A stretch of DNA of 64,000 nt, taken from Candidatus Saccharimonadota bacterium. GTDB taxonomy: Bacteria; Patescibacteriota; Saccharimonadia; Saccharimonadales; Saccharimonadaceae. Below are positions 42,264 to 51,768 of the stretch, one piece after another (the stretch's first letter is position 1; each line of letters opens with the position of its first letter). The DNA is taken from positions 24,038-88,037 of the forward strand of contig JAUNNB010000003.1 of assembly GCA_030531645.1 (NCBI GenBank), read 5' to 3'. The notes below the pieces were generated by a model, which was not told the DNA's origin, did not search any database, and worked only from the letters and a program-made list of their open reading frames with translations. A program made the position numbers and the translations under genes.

Positions 42264-43190
42264 ATGCCTAAGGCCAAGAAAGGTTTCACATTAATCGAGG
42301 TAATCCTCTTCCTCGTTATCATGGTTGCAATCTTTAGCGGCGTGATTGGAAGTATTGTAAACAATGTCCACTCTCAACGCTATAAAGATACTGTGAATGA
42401 TTTTGCAGAGTTCCTTCGCAGGACATATTCTGAGGTGGCAAACGTGCAAAATGTGAGACTCCAGGCCGAAAATATGACATCGTTCTGCTCGATTGCCTCA
42501 ATGTGGAACGGTGGTGTGTTGATCAACAACAATATTGGTTCTGACTCAACAGATGTAAACTATCCAGGGAGAACCGATTGCGCTTTATACGGCAAGTTGC
42601 TGACATTTGGTGAATATAACGAAAAGACAATTCATTCATACGATGTGATTGGAACAATCTATAACGGTAAACAGCACGAAACAATGATTGATGTTGGATC
42701 ACGCAATTCTCTGATTGCAACTAAAGCTGATGTGGTTGGCCTACGCAAGATGCCTAATAGTGCTTATTGTGGATTGGACACGGCGGGTAACTCTGAATCC
42801 TATGCTCCACAGTGGGAAGGCACAATCGAAGACTATAGCGGCAACGTAAAGAAAGCTGCAGTCTTGATAGTGCGTTCACCAGTTTCAGGTACTATGGAGA
42901 CTTTCTATATGGAGGGTGAAACAATCAACGTCCAGGAGACGCTGGCAGGAACTTCACAGGTAACTAGCTGCACTAGCCCGACATGGAGTTCTTCATACCA
43001 GAATATGTTCCTACATGGTTTCTTAAAGAACGGGAAGTTTGATAACCCAACTGATAAACCACTTTATCTATGCGTAAATTCAGACGATACCGGCTCGATT
43101 CGACGTGCTATCCAGATTGATCCAACAGGCAATAACTCTTCTGCAATAGAAGTAGCCGATGATGATTTAAGTAAGGAGATGTGTCCATGA
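42264..43190 (+). CDS. Type IV prepilin-like protein (GspH/FimT-like position)
   Basis: 308 residues. Prepilin leader MPKAKKG with processing after Gly7, then FTLIEVILFLVIMVAIFSG (mature Phe1, Glu5), the classic class III signal. The rest is a large, Cys-containing globular head. The ATG at 42264 follows the stop of the giant gene by one base; an upstream in-frame start at 42240 lies inside that gene. It ends overlapping the next prepilin by four bases. Confidence 0.87.
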   Translation: MPKAKKGFTLIEVILFLVIMVAIFSGVIGSIVNNVHSQRYKDTVNDFAEFLRRTYSEVANVQNVRLQAENMTSFCSIASMWNGGVLINNNIGSDSTDVNYPGRTDCALYGKLLTFGEYNEKTIHSYDVIGTIYNGKQHETMIDVGSRNSLIATKADVVGLRKMPNSAYCGLDTAGNSESYAPQWEGTIEDYSGNVKKAAVLIVRSPVSGTMETFYMEGETINVQETLAGTSQVTSCTSPTWSSSYQNMFLHGFLKNGKFDNPTDKPLYLCVNSDDTGSIRRAIQIDPTGNNSSAIEVADDDLSKEMCP

Positions 43191-44017
43191 GAACTAAAAA
43201 AGGCGATACCATAGTTGAAGTGGCACTTTCCCTTGCCATCTTTGGTTTTATTGCAGTTGTAACACTTAACTCCATGAGTGAAAGCTTGAATTTGGTTCAG
43301 AATACTTTAGAGCTTGAGATGGCTAGGAACGAAATCGATGCACAAGCGGAAGCTATTCGCTTTATCCATAACTCCTATCTGTCTGAACGTGAGTTAGTGA
43401 AGACGCAGCAGGAATACCGCGACTTATGGCTGGCATTATCCCGTGATGTAAATGGGGCAGCCGCTGGGTCTGGCCTAGCAAACAATCCGCTAACCATTTC
43501 AGCCTTCCCTGATCCAAAATTAACTTGCGATAATTATTACGACAAGTTTAAAATCAATGATAAGTCTAATAACGGTGACGTTCATAGCCTCTTTGACGAT
43601 AATGCGTTCATTATCAATACGAGAAATATCAATCCAAAGAATCCAGCCGTAACGATTGTGAAGGCGTCAGGCTCGGGTTCGTCTCCACAGAAATTTACCC
43701 AGACTCAATTATACCCACGCATTATTTACACTACCAATGGTAATAATTCGGCGAATAGCTCAGAAGAAATGTCTGAAGCGGCTGAATATGAAACCGTAAA
43801 TTACGCGGAAGGTATTTGGGTAATTGCGAGTAGAGATGTTGGTAGGGTAACCGGCATTACTGAATACACTGGTGCTGATACTATCTCTAAAATTACACCT
43901 GAATTCTTTGATTTCAACGTGCGCACCTGTTGGTTTGGATCTGGCGCAGACAGTCCAACCACTATCTCGACAGTGATTCGACTTTATAATCCAGAATATA
44001 TCGAGGGTACAAGATGA
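43187..44017 (+). CDS. Type IV prepilin-like protein (PilV-like position)
   Basis: 276 residues. Leader MRTKKG, then DTIVEVALSLAIFGFIAVV: mature residue 1 is Asp where Phe is usual, and Glu5 is kept. The ATG at 43187 follows AAGGAG by eight bases and overlaps the previous stop (ATGA); an in-frame GTG at 43181 is too close to that site. The globular head is acidic and Asn-rich. Confidence 0.84.
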   Translation: MRTKKGDTIVEVALSLAIFGFIAVVTLNSMSESLNLVQNTLELEMARNEIDAQAEAIRFIHNSYLSERELVKTQQEYRDLWLALSRDVNGAAAGSGLANNPLTISAFPDPKLTCDNYYDKFKINDKSNNGDVHSLFDDNAFIINTRNINPKNPAVTIVKASGSGSSPQKFTQTQLYPRIIYTTNGNNSANSSEEMSEAAEYETVNYAEGIWVIASRDVGRVTGITEYTGADTISKITPEFFDFNVRTCWFGSGADSPTTISTVIRLYNPEYIEGTR

Positions 44018-44892
44018 TACGCAAAAATAATTCTACTAAAAAAGGTTTTACGTTGGTAGAGATGGCATTCTCCATTGTATTTATTTCGTTCTTGTTACTT
44101 GCTATCGCATATCTTATTTTCCATGTTAATGAACTATTCACAAAAGGTATTGCTATTAAGGATATTTCTTCAACAGGCCGCGAGTTGATAGACGAATTTT
44201 CTCGTTCAATTGCTTTATCGAGCTCACCACTTGCAACATCAAGCTGTAAATATACTTCGAATTCCGAGGTAGTTGAATGCCGTGATAAGGATCATGCCCG
44301 TAAGTTCATTTATCAAGAACGCAAGGGCGATGTTGATATTAAAGGCGTTAGAACTACCGTCCCAGTACATGGCGTTTTCTGCACCGGATATTATTCATAT
44401 GTTTGGAACACGGGCTATGCTTTGAATCCTACGGATTATAAACCTTCCGAGGGCAAAGACTTGTCTGCAAAATTGCAAATCAAGACTCAGGAATACTCCG
44501 ACTTTAGACTACTAAAGGTGATGGACACAGAGAAAAAGATTTGTAAGGACGGTATGAATACCGGTTCATATCAGATTTCCAATCCAACCGTAGCTATGCC
44601 ATATACTTATAATTACGATGACACAACCGCTGAAGTAACCGAGCTTCTAGATGGCAGCGAAAACAACCTCGTTCTGTATGATTTGTCGATCTTCAAACCT
44701 GCTCAACAGACATTAACCCAGCAAACATATTTCTCTGGTACTTTTATATTGGCAACCATGCAAGGCTCTGTTAATATAAAAGGAAATGGAGAGTATTGTA
44801 AGGACGCCCCAGACGGATGGGGGACAGATTTCAATTATTGTTCACTAAATAAATATAATTTTGCCATGCGTGCGACAGGGCAGGAAAGGTAA
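44014..44892 (+). CDS. Type IV prepilin-like protein (PilW-like position)
   Basis: 292 residues. Leader MIRKNNSTKKG, then FTLVEMAFSIVFISFLLLAIAYL with Phe1 and Glu5. The head has cysteines at spaced positions (TSSCKYTS, GVFCTGYY, KICKDG, EYCKD, NYCSLN). Overlaps the preceding gene by four bases (ATGA). Third prepilin of the set. Confidence 0.86.
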   Translation: MIRKNNSTKKGFTLVEMAFSIVFISFLLLAIAYLIFHVNELFTKGIAIKDISSTGRELIDEFSRSIALSSSPLATSSCKYTSNSEVVECRDKDHARKFIYQERKGDVDIKGVRTTVPVHGVFCTGYYSYVWNTGYALNPTDYKPSEGKDLSAKLQIKTQEYSDFRLLKVMDTEKKICKDGMNTGSYQISNPTVAMPYTYNYDDTTAEVTELLDGSENNLVLYDLSIFKPAQQTLTQQTYFSGTFILATMQGSVNIKGNGEYCKDAPDGWGTDFNYCSLNKYNFAMRATGQER

Positions 44893-44894
44893 TT

Positions 44895-46208
44895 ATGCGA
44901 AAAGAAAATAGTATCAAAACTAAGCGAGGTATCACGTCCATCTTCGTGACAGTGATTATTATCCTCATCTTGGGCGTGGTCACGGCAAGCTTCCTCAGGC
45001 TTACAACCTCTGAAGCCTCCCAGTCGTCAAATAACGATTTATCCCAATCCGCTTATGACTCCGCACAGGCTGGTATTGAGGACGCTAAGATTGCGCTTTT
45101 GCAGTATCATGATTGTCTTTCAGCCGGTGGTGCTACTTCAAGTGAAGCTTGTAAGAGGATTGTTCCGAAAATGCAGCAAGGTATTCGTGACAAAGATTGT
45201 GATACCATCGCCAACGCATTGGGTCGCGAAGTCAAAAATGGCGGCGTGAATCTTCAAGCTACTAAAAGCGGCTCTGACGATGAGAACGCTCTCAGTATGT
45301 TGCAAGCATATACCTGTGTAACCGTAGAAGAGGAGCTTGATGATTATCGCACAACTCTCGATAGCTCCAATAGTTTTCGCATTATTCCAATCCGCCCAGC
45401 TTCAGGCGATATCAACTCGATTGATACAATTGAAGTTTCTTGGTTCTCTCCTGCTAACAAAGAGGCCGCTGGCTATTCTAATTACTGCAACAATGAATCA
45501 CTTTATTCTATCACTGGTTGCAACAGCAAATATCTTGCCCCACCAGTTCTTGGTGTTGGCTTAATCCAGACCGATGAATCTTTCGCACTTTCCGAACTCA
45601 CAATGGCAAACAGTAGCGACAAGTCCAATCGTGGACAGCTCTACTTCAAGCCGATTAATCGTGCTGATGCTAGCCCAACAACTATCTCAGCTTCCGTGTT
45701 GTCATCTACCGCTAACGGCTCTGTTTATGCAAAATCTAATGGTTCCGATAACCCAGGTGTCTACAATGTATCTTGTAGCGCAAGCAAGGTTTCAGATTAT
45801 GATGGCTTCTATTGCCGTGCTCGCGTTGGTATTCCTAAGCCATTCAACGGTGGCAACCGTAACGTCGGTTCATTCTTCTTGCTCGTATCTTTGCCTTACA
45901 CGAAACCTGACACTGACATCAGTGTGCGTGCATTTAGGAACTCAAGTCCAATTTCACTCGTAGGTGTCCAGGCTCGCGTCGACTCTACTGGTCGTGCAAA
46001 TGATCTTTATCGCCGCATCGAGGTGCGCCTTGAGTTAGTGGATACTTATTTCCCTTACCCACAATACGAGATCCAGATGTCTGAGGATGCAGACGCAATT
46101 GAGAAGTCCTTCCGTGTATCAAAGAACTGTTGGTGGACCGACTTCGGTGGCATGGCTAAGGATGGTTGTGACAACTACGTCGAGAATCTCAATCTGTCGA
46201 CATTTTAA
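44895..46208 (+). CDS. PilX-like pilus protein
   Basis: 437 residues. N-terminus MRKENSIKTKRGITSIFVTVIIILILGV: a hydrophobic helix after KRG but without the Glu5 of true prepilins. It continues with the ALRLTTSEASQSSNNDLSQS-like helix and AQAGIEDAKIALL, the helical pattern of PilX N-terminal domains. A large head contains paired cysteines. Two bases after the previous gene. Whether it is processed by prepilin peptidase is uncertain. Confidence 0.77.
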   Translation: MRKENSIKTKRGITSIFVTVIIILILGVVTASFLRLTTSEASQSSNNDLSQSAYDSAQAGIEDAKIALLQYHDCLSAGGATSSEACKRIVPKMQQGIRDKDCDTIANALGREVKNGGVNLQATKSGSDDENALSMLQAYTCVTVEEELDDYRTTLDSSNSFRIIPIRPASGDINSIDTIEVSWFSPANKEAAGYSNYCNNESLYSITGCNSKYLAPPVLGVGLIQTDESFALSELTMANSSDKSNRGQLYFKPINRADASPTTISASVLSSTANGSVYAKSNGSDNPGVYNVSCSASKVSDYDGFYCRARVGIPKPFNGGNRNVGSFFLLVSLPYTKPDTDISVRAFRNSSPISLVGVQARVDSTGRANDLYRRIEVRLELVDTYFPYPQYEIQMSEDADAIEKSFRVSKNCWWTDFGGMAKDGCDNYVENLNLSTF

Positions 46209-46228
46209 TAATTAAGTGTGGAGGTTAA

Positions 46229-47767
46229 ATGAAGAGGAAGTCTTCGAAAAACAAGTTTTTGGTGTGGGCAGAGAAAAATAGAACTATTATATCGGTAATC
46301 ATAGCAGTACTATTTGCTGCATCGCAAATTCCAGCATTAATTATGCATGAGCCGACTACTGGAGAGTATGCGACTTGGGCGAGCGCTAAGGGGGTTGCAA
46401 TAGATTATTCTACCGTAATTGACCATACGGAACCACAAATGGGGGTTTGGAAAGCCATTCTGGCACCTCTTGCATGGATGGGGTTCCCGATGATTACGGC
46501 AAATATTCTGGCGTTAGTTTTTACAGCACTAGCGATATTCTTGCTCTGTAAAAATGTGCGTGCAAATATCATAGTAAAGGTTGCGGTTGTACTTTCAGCA
46601 ATCTTTATCTACTATAGCCCTGTAATCGCATCTAACTACTCGTTAATTCCGTTAGCTATGGTTCTCGTAGCAATGTTCTATTCGAAGCGTCTAGAAAAAC
46701 CGCTTCAATATGGTCTTTCTGTTCTATTCTTGATGTCCACGCATTTTGTCCTAGCTTTCGTAGGAATTATACTAGCTATCGAATTCGTAGTGACATTAAT
46801 CCAGCATCGTTATGATGTGGAGGCTGGGCAGGTGATTGTAAAATTTGGGATTCCAGTTGCTATCGGAATCGTATTGCTAGTTATTGGTTTAGTCTCAGCG
46901 AATGGCCTCACCGCAATATCGGTCGAGGGATATGATTTATCTGATAAAATCTCCAGATTACTTGGTTCCCTGAGTGAGGCAATGTTTGGCATCAATGCAA
47001 TTTGGCCAATTTGTGTCGCAGCTGGTTTGATACTAGCTGCCACCATCTTTGCAAAGCCAAACGAATTGTTGATGTTGACCGGCTCCATTATCGTGGTCTC
47101 AGCATTCTTGCTCTTTGTTTATAATGGTGAACATTATGTATTCCAACGCGGAGTTTTAGTGATGTCAGTGTTGGCGCTTTTTGCACTTATTGCTAGTGAA
47201 TCGGAATTTACAAAGCGTAAGTGGCTGAATGTGGTATTCTATATAATTCTAGCACTACCATTCATAGCTTCGGCACCAAAAGCAATTACGTCTTACATTG
47301 ATAATATTAACCAACAAACTAGTGGTGTTAATAACCTCACAAACTTTATGAAAGAATTGGTTGGTGACCAAAAGGTAGCCTTTATTTCCGCAGAGCTTGA
47401 AACACAGACTGCATTGCTTCCTGCAAGGATTCAGGATGTTCAAATCTACAATGCTTTGAATAAAGAAAAGGGGAAGAAGTTATGGGCGCAACCTTCCGTT
47501 GAGACGCCATATTATGATTATATGTATCTATTTGCACCAGACGACAGAACGCTAGAAATCTATAGTGAGATTGCAGATCAATATGATCATATCTATTTGG
47601 TATTGCCAAGTTCTGGTGAGAATTGCGAAAAGGTGGCGCAGCAATATGAGAAATCACTAGCATTTGAAATCAACGCAGAAGACCGTGGTAAATTTACGCT
47701 CGAAAAGGAAGCGGATTACCCAGAGAACTTCAAGACTCTAGAATTTACATTCTATCAGATGAAATAA
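46229..47767 (+). CDS. Polytopic membrane protein, GT-C glycosyltransferase-like
   Basis: 512 residues: a short basic N-terminus, about 11-12 membrane helices (first near 20-36), and a C-terminal outer domain (about 385-512). After the first helix comes HEPTTGEYATWASAKG, an acidic loop of the kind that holds the catalytic residue in GT-C (PMT/ArnT) enzymes. Similar length to those enzymes. Its place in the pilin operon suggests glycosylation of pilins or the giant protein, an inference only. Preceded by GGAGGTTAA. Confidence 0.68.
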   Translation: MKRKSSKNKFLVWAEKNRTIISVIIAVLFAASQIPALIMHEPTTGEYATWASAKGVAIDYSTVIDHTEPQMGVWKAILAPLAWMGFPMITANILALVFTALAIFLLCKNVRANIIVKVAVVLSAIFIYYSPVIASNYSLIPLAMVLVAMFYSKRLEKPLQYGLSVLFLMSTHFVLAFVGIILAIEFVVTLIQHRYDVEAGQVIVKFGIPVAIGIVLLVIGLVSANGLTAISVEGYDLSDKISRLLGSLSEAMFGINAIWPICVAAGLILAATIFAKPNELLMLTGSIIVVSAFLLFVYNGEHYVFQRGVLVMSVLALFALIASESEFTKRKWLNVVFYIILALPFIASAPKAITSYIDNINQQTSGVNNLTNFMKELVGDQKVAFISAELETQTALLPARIQDVQIYNALNKEKGKKLWAQPSVETPYYDYMYLFAPDDRTLEIYSEIADQYDHIYLVLPSSGENCEKVAQQYEKSLAFEINAEDRGKFTLEKEADYPENFKTLEFTFYQMK

Positions 47768-47787
47768 TGATATAATATATATTATAT

Positions 47788-48537
47788 ATGGGTGGTATTT
47801 CAGCAAAGAAAACCAAACGTGAGCGAGTGCGTGGATTTTTTGGAGCTATCCGTAACTGGCACTTGGTCTTAGTTTTGATTCCCTTAGCTTTTCTCAGTGC
47901 AACCCTACTAAGGTTTGACCATATAAGGATGACTGAATTACTTACTGAAGTTCATCTAGCGGACGCCGTAATTGGCGAGAGTGACACGGCTGAACCAGTA
48001 GACAAGACAGAATTAGACGAGCGTCTGGCAACTGCATTATACAATCTCAAGAATTTTGTCAGCCATCACATAGTAGTGAATTTCATTGAAGATAACGGGG
48101 TTCAGGAATTACACTTCGGAACCGGCTCTTTCTATCTAGAAAACCAATATAATTACAAAGCAGCCATTGCACTCGCAGAAGCCGAGAAAAAGGCCTCGGA
48201 GATGTCTGATGACAATCCAAACGGAAACGTGTTTGCAAAGGCCATGGAAGTATGCCAACCAAAAGCACATCAGTATGGCTGGGATTGGGATACGCCCGAA
48301 TATATAAACTGTTACTATGATGTAATTTATAGTTTCCCTGCTCAGGACGAGTTAACTACATCAATTGTGGCTGATATTCCTGATACGGCATTATTCCGCT
48401 ATGATTTCCTTTCGCCAGTCTGGTACCCAAATCTAGCTGGGTGGCTAATAGTAATATGTGTCGTATTGTTTATCGTTATTCTCGTGCGCGCAATTTGGTG
48501 GATTATTTTGCAAATTGCTCTACGGGTTATAAAATGA
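47788..48537 (+). CDS. Membrane protein with two helices, end of pilin operon
   Basis: Not recognised. 249 residues: a basic N-terminus, a membrane helix near 28-46, an outer domain (about 50-215) with a helix (EERLATALYNLKNFV-like segment) and a Cys-pair region, and a second helix near 219-243. A TATAAT lies about 11 bases before the ATG, so it may also be transcribed alone. Last gene before the tRNA. Confidence 0.7.
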   Translation: MGGISAKKTKRERVRGFFGAIRNWHLVLVLIPLAFLSATLLRFDHIRMTELLTEVHLADAVIGESDTAEPVDKTELDERLATALYNLKNFVSHHIVVNFIEDNGVQELHFGTGSFYLENQYNYKAAIALAEAEKKASEMSDDNPNGNVFAKAMEVCQPKAHQYGWDWDTPEYINCYYDVIYSFPAQDELTTSIVADIPDTALFRYDFLSPVWYPNLAGWLIVICVVLFIVILVRAIWWIILQIALRVIK

Positions 48538-48555
48538 TATAATTAACTACGTGGA

Positions 48556-48631
48556 GGGGGCGTAGCTCAGGGGTTAGAGCAGGCGGCTCATAACCGCTTG
48601 GTCGTTGGTTCGAACCCAACCGCCCCCACCA
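48556..48631 (+). tRNA. tRNA with CAT anticodon (Met or Ile2)
   Basis: GGGGGCG/CGCCCCC acceptor stem, encoded CCA, loop CTCATAA. The body (GAGCAGGCGGCTCATAACC, then GCTTGGTCG) resembles, from memory, lysidine-modified tRNA-Ile2 more than elongator tRNA-Met. TilS modification cannot be read from the gene. The TATAAT promoter box overlaps the stop codon of the upstream gene. Confidence 0.9.
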
Positions 48632-48657
48632 TTTATTGAAGTTTTACAGGAGGTATG

Positions 48658-49272
48658 ATGGATAACATAGATATGGCGGTGGCAAAAAATCGAAAGAAAA
48701 AGAGTGGGCTAAAAAAGCTCGGTTTTATTATTGCATTGATAGCCGTAATTGCGGTAATTATTGTTGTAATATTAATTCTCGTAAACAAGAATTCAAATTC
48801 TGGTGATGGTCCAACAGTTGACGATAGCATGCATGAGATGGACAGCGGGGAATACGAAGAGCCTGATTACACTGCTAAGGAATACACGGATGCTATTGCG
48901 GTCGCCCAGAAGTATGCTAAAACAACTAACCTAAGTATGCAGAGAATGTACGAAAAGATGACCGACGAGAATGGCGATGCGATTGGCTATGATTACGCAA
49001 GATATGCTGTAAATAATATTAAGGTTGATTGGGCTGAGAAGGCTTACAATCGCGCAAAAGAATTGGTTGATGCGGGAGTAAGCGTACCAGCAGTATACAT
49101 GATTTTGTCGAAGCGTACTGACCAAGACTGTAAAGAATACTATGAGGATTCACGCCTAGCTGGCACATCTCAATGCGAACAGTTTGAAACTGGCGAGGCA
49201 AAGAAAGCCACAGATAAGCTAACTGGCAATAAGAGTATGTATAGCAGTAGCGAAGAAGAATCACAAGAATAA
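48658..49272 (+). CDS. Single-span protein with Ltp-like domain
   Basis: 204 residues from the second of two tandem ATGs (four bases after AGGAGG, 26 after the tRNA). A Lys-rich N-terminus, a membrane helix at about 22-44, an acidic linker, then AKEYTDAIAVAQKYAKTTNL and YARYAVNNIKVDWAEKAYNRAKEL, a pattern I recognise as the Ltp-type domain (PF07553) of surface-exposed lipoproteins. In Streptococcus phage TP-J34 Ltp blocks phage DNA injection; here the role is unknown. No lipobox. Confidence 0.72.
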   Translation: MDNIDMAVAKNRKKKSGLKKLGFIIALIAVIAVIIVVILILVNKNSNSGDGPTVDDSMHEMDSGEYEEPDYTAKEYTDAIAVAQKYAKTTNLSMQRMYEKMTDENGDAIGYDYARYAVNNIKVDWAEKAYNRAKELVDAGVSVPAVYMILSKRTDQDCKEYYEDSRLAGTSQCEQFETGEAKKATDKLTGNKSMYSSSEEESQE

Positions 49273-49298
49273 AAAATAAGGTGGGCGCTGGGAGGTAA

Positions 49299-51248
49299 AT
49301 GTTTTACGAGGTGCTCGTTTCAAAAATTTTCCGAAAATCGGCGAACGTCGACGATGGAATTTTGACGTATGCGAGCGATGCAAGTTTATCATCTGGCCAA
49401 GTAGTACTCGTTCCCTTGGGTCGTTCTATAGTTGCTGGGATAGTCTATAGGAAAGTTTCCAAACCATCTTTTGAAGCTAAGGGGATCACCAAGGTACTCT
49501 ATGACCAAACTCTGCCAAAGCAAATCGTAGAATCGGTGCTTTGGATTAATCAATATTATCTGACACCTTTGCCACAGGTGGTAAGTTTGGTCCTGCCAAA
49601 TGGTGTAGAGAAAAAACGAAGGTTAGCTAAAGCACCCAGCCAGAATCCTTTGGTGCAACAAGAAAAAATCCCACTTAATGCTGCGCAGAAAAAGGCATTA
49701 AAAGAATTGTTATCGCAAAAATGTAATACACGAATGCTGCATGGCGTAACTGGATCTGGCAAGACAAATATTTATTTGACGATGGCGATAGATATCGTTA
49801 AAGCTGGGAAGTCTGTGATTTTACTTGTTCCTGAAATTGCCTTAACTTCGCAACTTGTACAAATCTTTCAAAAGTTCTTTGGAAGCCAAGTGCAACTCAT
49901 TCATTCAAAGCAGACTGAAGCTGAGAGGCATTTGATTTGGCAGGGGCTCCTTGAAGCTGAAGAGCCAAAAGTGGTAGTTGGACCGCGATCTGCATTGTTT
50001 GCCCCGCTAAAAGATTTGGGACTTATCATCGTGGATGAGGCACACGAGTCAACTTACTTTCAGGAATCTCCACCAAAATATTCAGCCTTGAGGCTAGCTA
50101 GCTTCATGGCAAAAGAGCTAGATATACCGTGCATTTACGGAACGGCGACTCCGCTTGTGACTGATTATTATGTAGCGAAAAAGCATAACTCGTACGTGCA
50201 ACTGACTGAAAAAGCAAAGGAAACGGCAAAGGGCCCTGACGTAACTGTCATAGATTTTAAGGATAGAGCCAATTTTAATAAAAATCGTTATTTCTCAGAC
50301 GTATTGTTAGCTAAAATCACGGAAAATCTAGAAGCTAAACAGCAGACATTGATATTTCATAATAGACGAGGCTCCGCAAATGTGACAATGTGCGAGCAAT
50401 GTGGATGGCAGGCGCTGTGTCCAGATTGTTTTTTGCCACTGACCTTACATGCTGATAAATATAAGCTAGTCTGTCATACTTGTGGGCGCCAAGAGAAAAT
50501 CCCAGTGGGATGCCCGGAATGTAAAAGTGCCAATATTATTTATAAAGGCTTCGGGACAAAGTTGATTGAATCTGAAATTAAAAAACTTTTTCCAAAGGCT
50601 AGAGTTGCAAGATTTGACACGGATAATGACAAAACTTCATCTTTGGAAGCGCAATATGAAAAGGTGAAAAAAGGGGAAATAGATATTATCATCGGTACAC
50701 AAACGGTGGCAAGGGGTTTTGATTTTCCAAAGCTAGCTACTGTGGGAGTAGTGCAAGCGGATGCGGGTTTGAGTTTACCTGACTACGCTTCAGAGGAGCG
50801 AACTTTCCATCTATTAACCCAGGTGCTTGGTAGAGTAGGGCGAGGACATCTTGAGGTAGCCGATGCGATAATACAAACCTATCAGCCAGACCATCCGGTA
50901 ATCCAAGCCGCATTGGATGCAGACTATGACCAATTTGCTAAATATTTGCTAGATAAGCGCAGGAAATCACATATGCCGCCTTTCATGTATCTAGCGAAGA
51001 TTTCGGTTGTATATAAAACTGAAAAGACTACACTCACAAAAATTAAACAGGTATACAGAGACTTAAGGGGGAAGGATGGGGTATTCGTTTCTCAACCAAC
51101 CCCGTCGTTTCACGAACGCACGCCTAGCGGGTATAGTTGGCAGCTAATTGTTCGTTCCCCATCTCGTGCAAAATTGCTCAAAGCCATTCGGGAATTATCA
51201 GATTTTTCGAATGTCCGTTTTACTATAGATCCCCCCTCATTACTGTAA
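49299..51248 (+). CDS. priA: Primosomal protein N' (replication restart helicase)
   Basis: 649 residues. An N-terminal 3'-DNA-binding domain, Walker A GVTGSGKT, DEAH box IVDEAHESTYFQ, and IYGTATP. The zinc module is CEQCGWQALCPDC and CHTCGRQ...CPEC, eight cysteines as in family members. It continues with IIGTQTVARGFDFP and LGRVGRGHLEVADAIIQTYQ. Start preceded by GGAGG. Restarts stalled replication forks; pairs functionally with the UvrD helicase here. Length is normal for a shorter PriA. Confidence 0.96.
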   Translation: MFYEVLVSKIFRKSANVDDGILTYASDASLSSGQVVLVPLGRSIVAGIVYRKVSKPSFEAKGITKVLYDQTLPKQIVESVLWINQYYLTPLPQVVSLVLPNGVEKKRRLAKAPSQNPLVQQEKIPLNAAQKKALKELLSQKCNTRMLHGVTGSGKTNIYLTMAIDIVKAGKSVILLVPEIALTSQLVQIFQKFFGSQVQLIHSKQTEAERHLIWQGLLEAEEPKVVVGPRSALFAPLKDLGLIIVDEAHESTYFQESPPKYSALRLASFMAKELDIPCIYGTATPLVTDYYVAKKHNSYVQLTEKAKETAKGPDVTVIDFKDRANFNKNRYFSDVLLAKITENLEAKQQTLIFHNRRGSANVTMCEQCGWQALCPDCFLPLTLHADKYKLVCHTCGRQEKIPVGCPECKSANIIYKGFGTKLIESEIKKLFPKARVARFDTDNDKTSSLEAQYEKVKKGEIDIIIGTQTVARGFDFPKLATVGVVQADAGLSLPDYASEERTFHLLTQVLGRVGRGHLEVADAIIQTYQPDHPVIQAALDADYDQFAKYLLDKRRKSHMPPFMYLAKISVVYKTEKTTLTKIKQVYRDLRGKDGVFVSQPTPSFHERTPSGYSWQLIVRSPSRAKLLKAIRELSDFSNVRFTIDPPSLL

Positions 51249-51277
51249 ACTAGGTTTTGTGTTAAAATATAAGCATA

Positions 51278-51724
51278 ATGGTGGAGTCCAGATCAAAAAC
51301 CGACAGAGTAAAGCTGAAGGCTAGGCGCTTGGGGATGAAAGTGCGTGGCGGAGTTTTCTCTATGCAAAATATTTTGATTCTACTGATTCCTACTCTTATG
51401 ATTGCTTGGTTAATTGGGACAATCTCATCACTCTCAAAGAACTGGGCATTGCAACAGGAGATTGCAGAAGCGGAGCTAAAAAAAGAGTATCTCACCCTTG
51501 AAATTGAGGCATTAGAGCTTGAGAACGACTACTATGAATCTGAAGAATACCAAGAGCTGACAGCAAGAAGATTATTGAACAAGAAGCTAGATGGGGAAAC
51601 AATGGTCTACCTACCCGAGAATACTATTAAAGCAAAGACGAAATACAGCGACCCAATCGTTGTTGGGAAGACGCAGGAAATGTCTAACTTCCAACAGTGG
51701 ATGAAATATCTATTCGGAGTATAA
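51278..51724 (+). CDS. FtsB/DivIC-like septum protein
   Basis: 148 residues: a basic N-terminus (1-28), one membrane helix (about 30-50), a coiled coil (about 55-90, EIAEAELKKEYLTLEIEALE), then EYQELTARRLLNKKLDGETMVYLPEN, the C-terminal pattern of DivIC/FtsB (A-R-..-L.....GE.V..LP). These proteins bridge FtsQ/L and the divisome. A TAAAAT box nine bases before the ATG gives a short leader. Ends in a bidirectional terminator. Confidence 0.8.
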   Translation: MVESRSKTDRVKLKARRLGMKVRGGVFSMQNILILLIPTLMIAWLIGTISSLSKNWALQQEIAEAELKKEYLTLEIEALELENDYYESEEYQELTARRLLNKKLDGETMVYLPENTIKAKTKYSDPIVVGKTQEMSNFQQWMKYLFGV

Positions 51725-51753
51725 AAATAAGTGCCTCTTAAAGGCACTTATTT
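51725..51753. terminator. Bidirectional terminator
   Basis: AAATAAGTGCCT/AGGCACTTATTT 12-bp stem with CTTAA loop, between converging genes. Confidence 0.9.
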
Positions 51754-51768
51754 ATTTTTTATAAGCAA

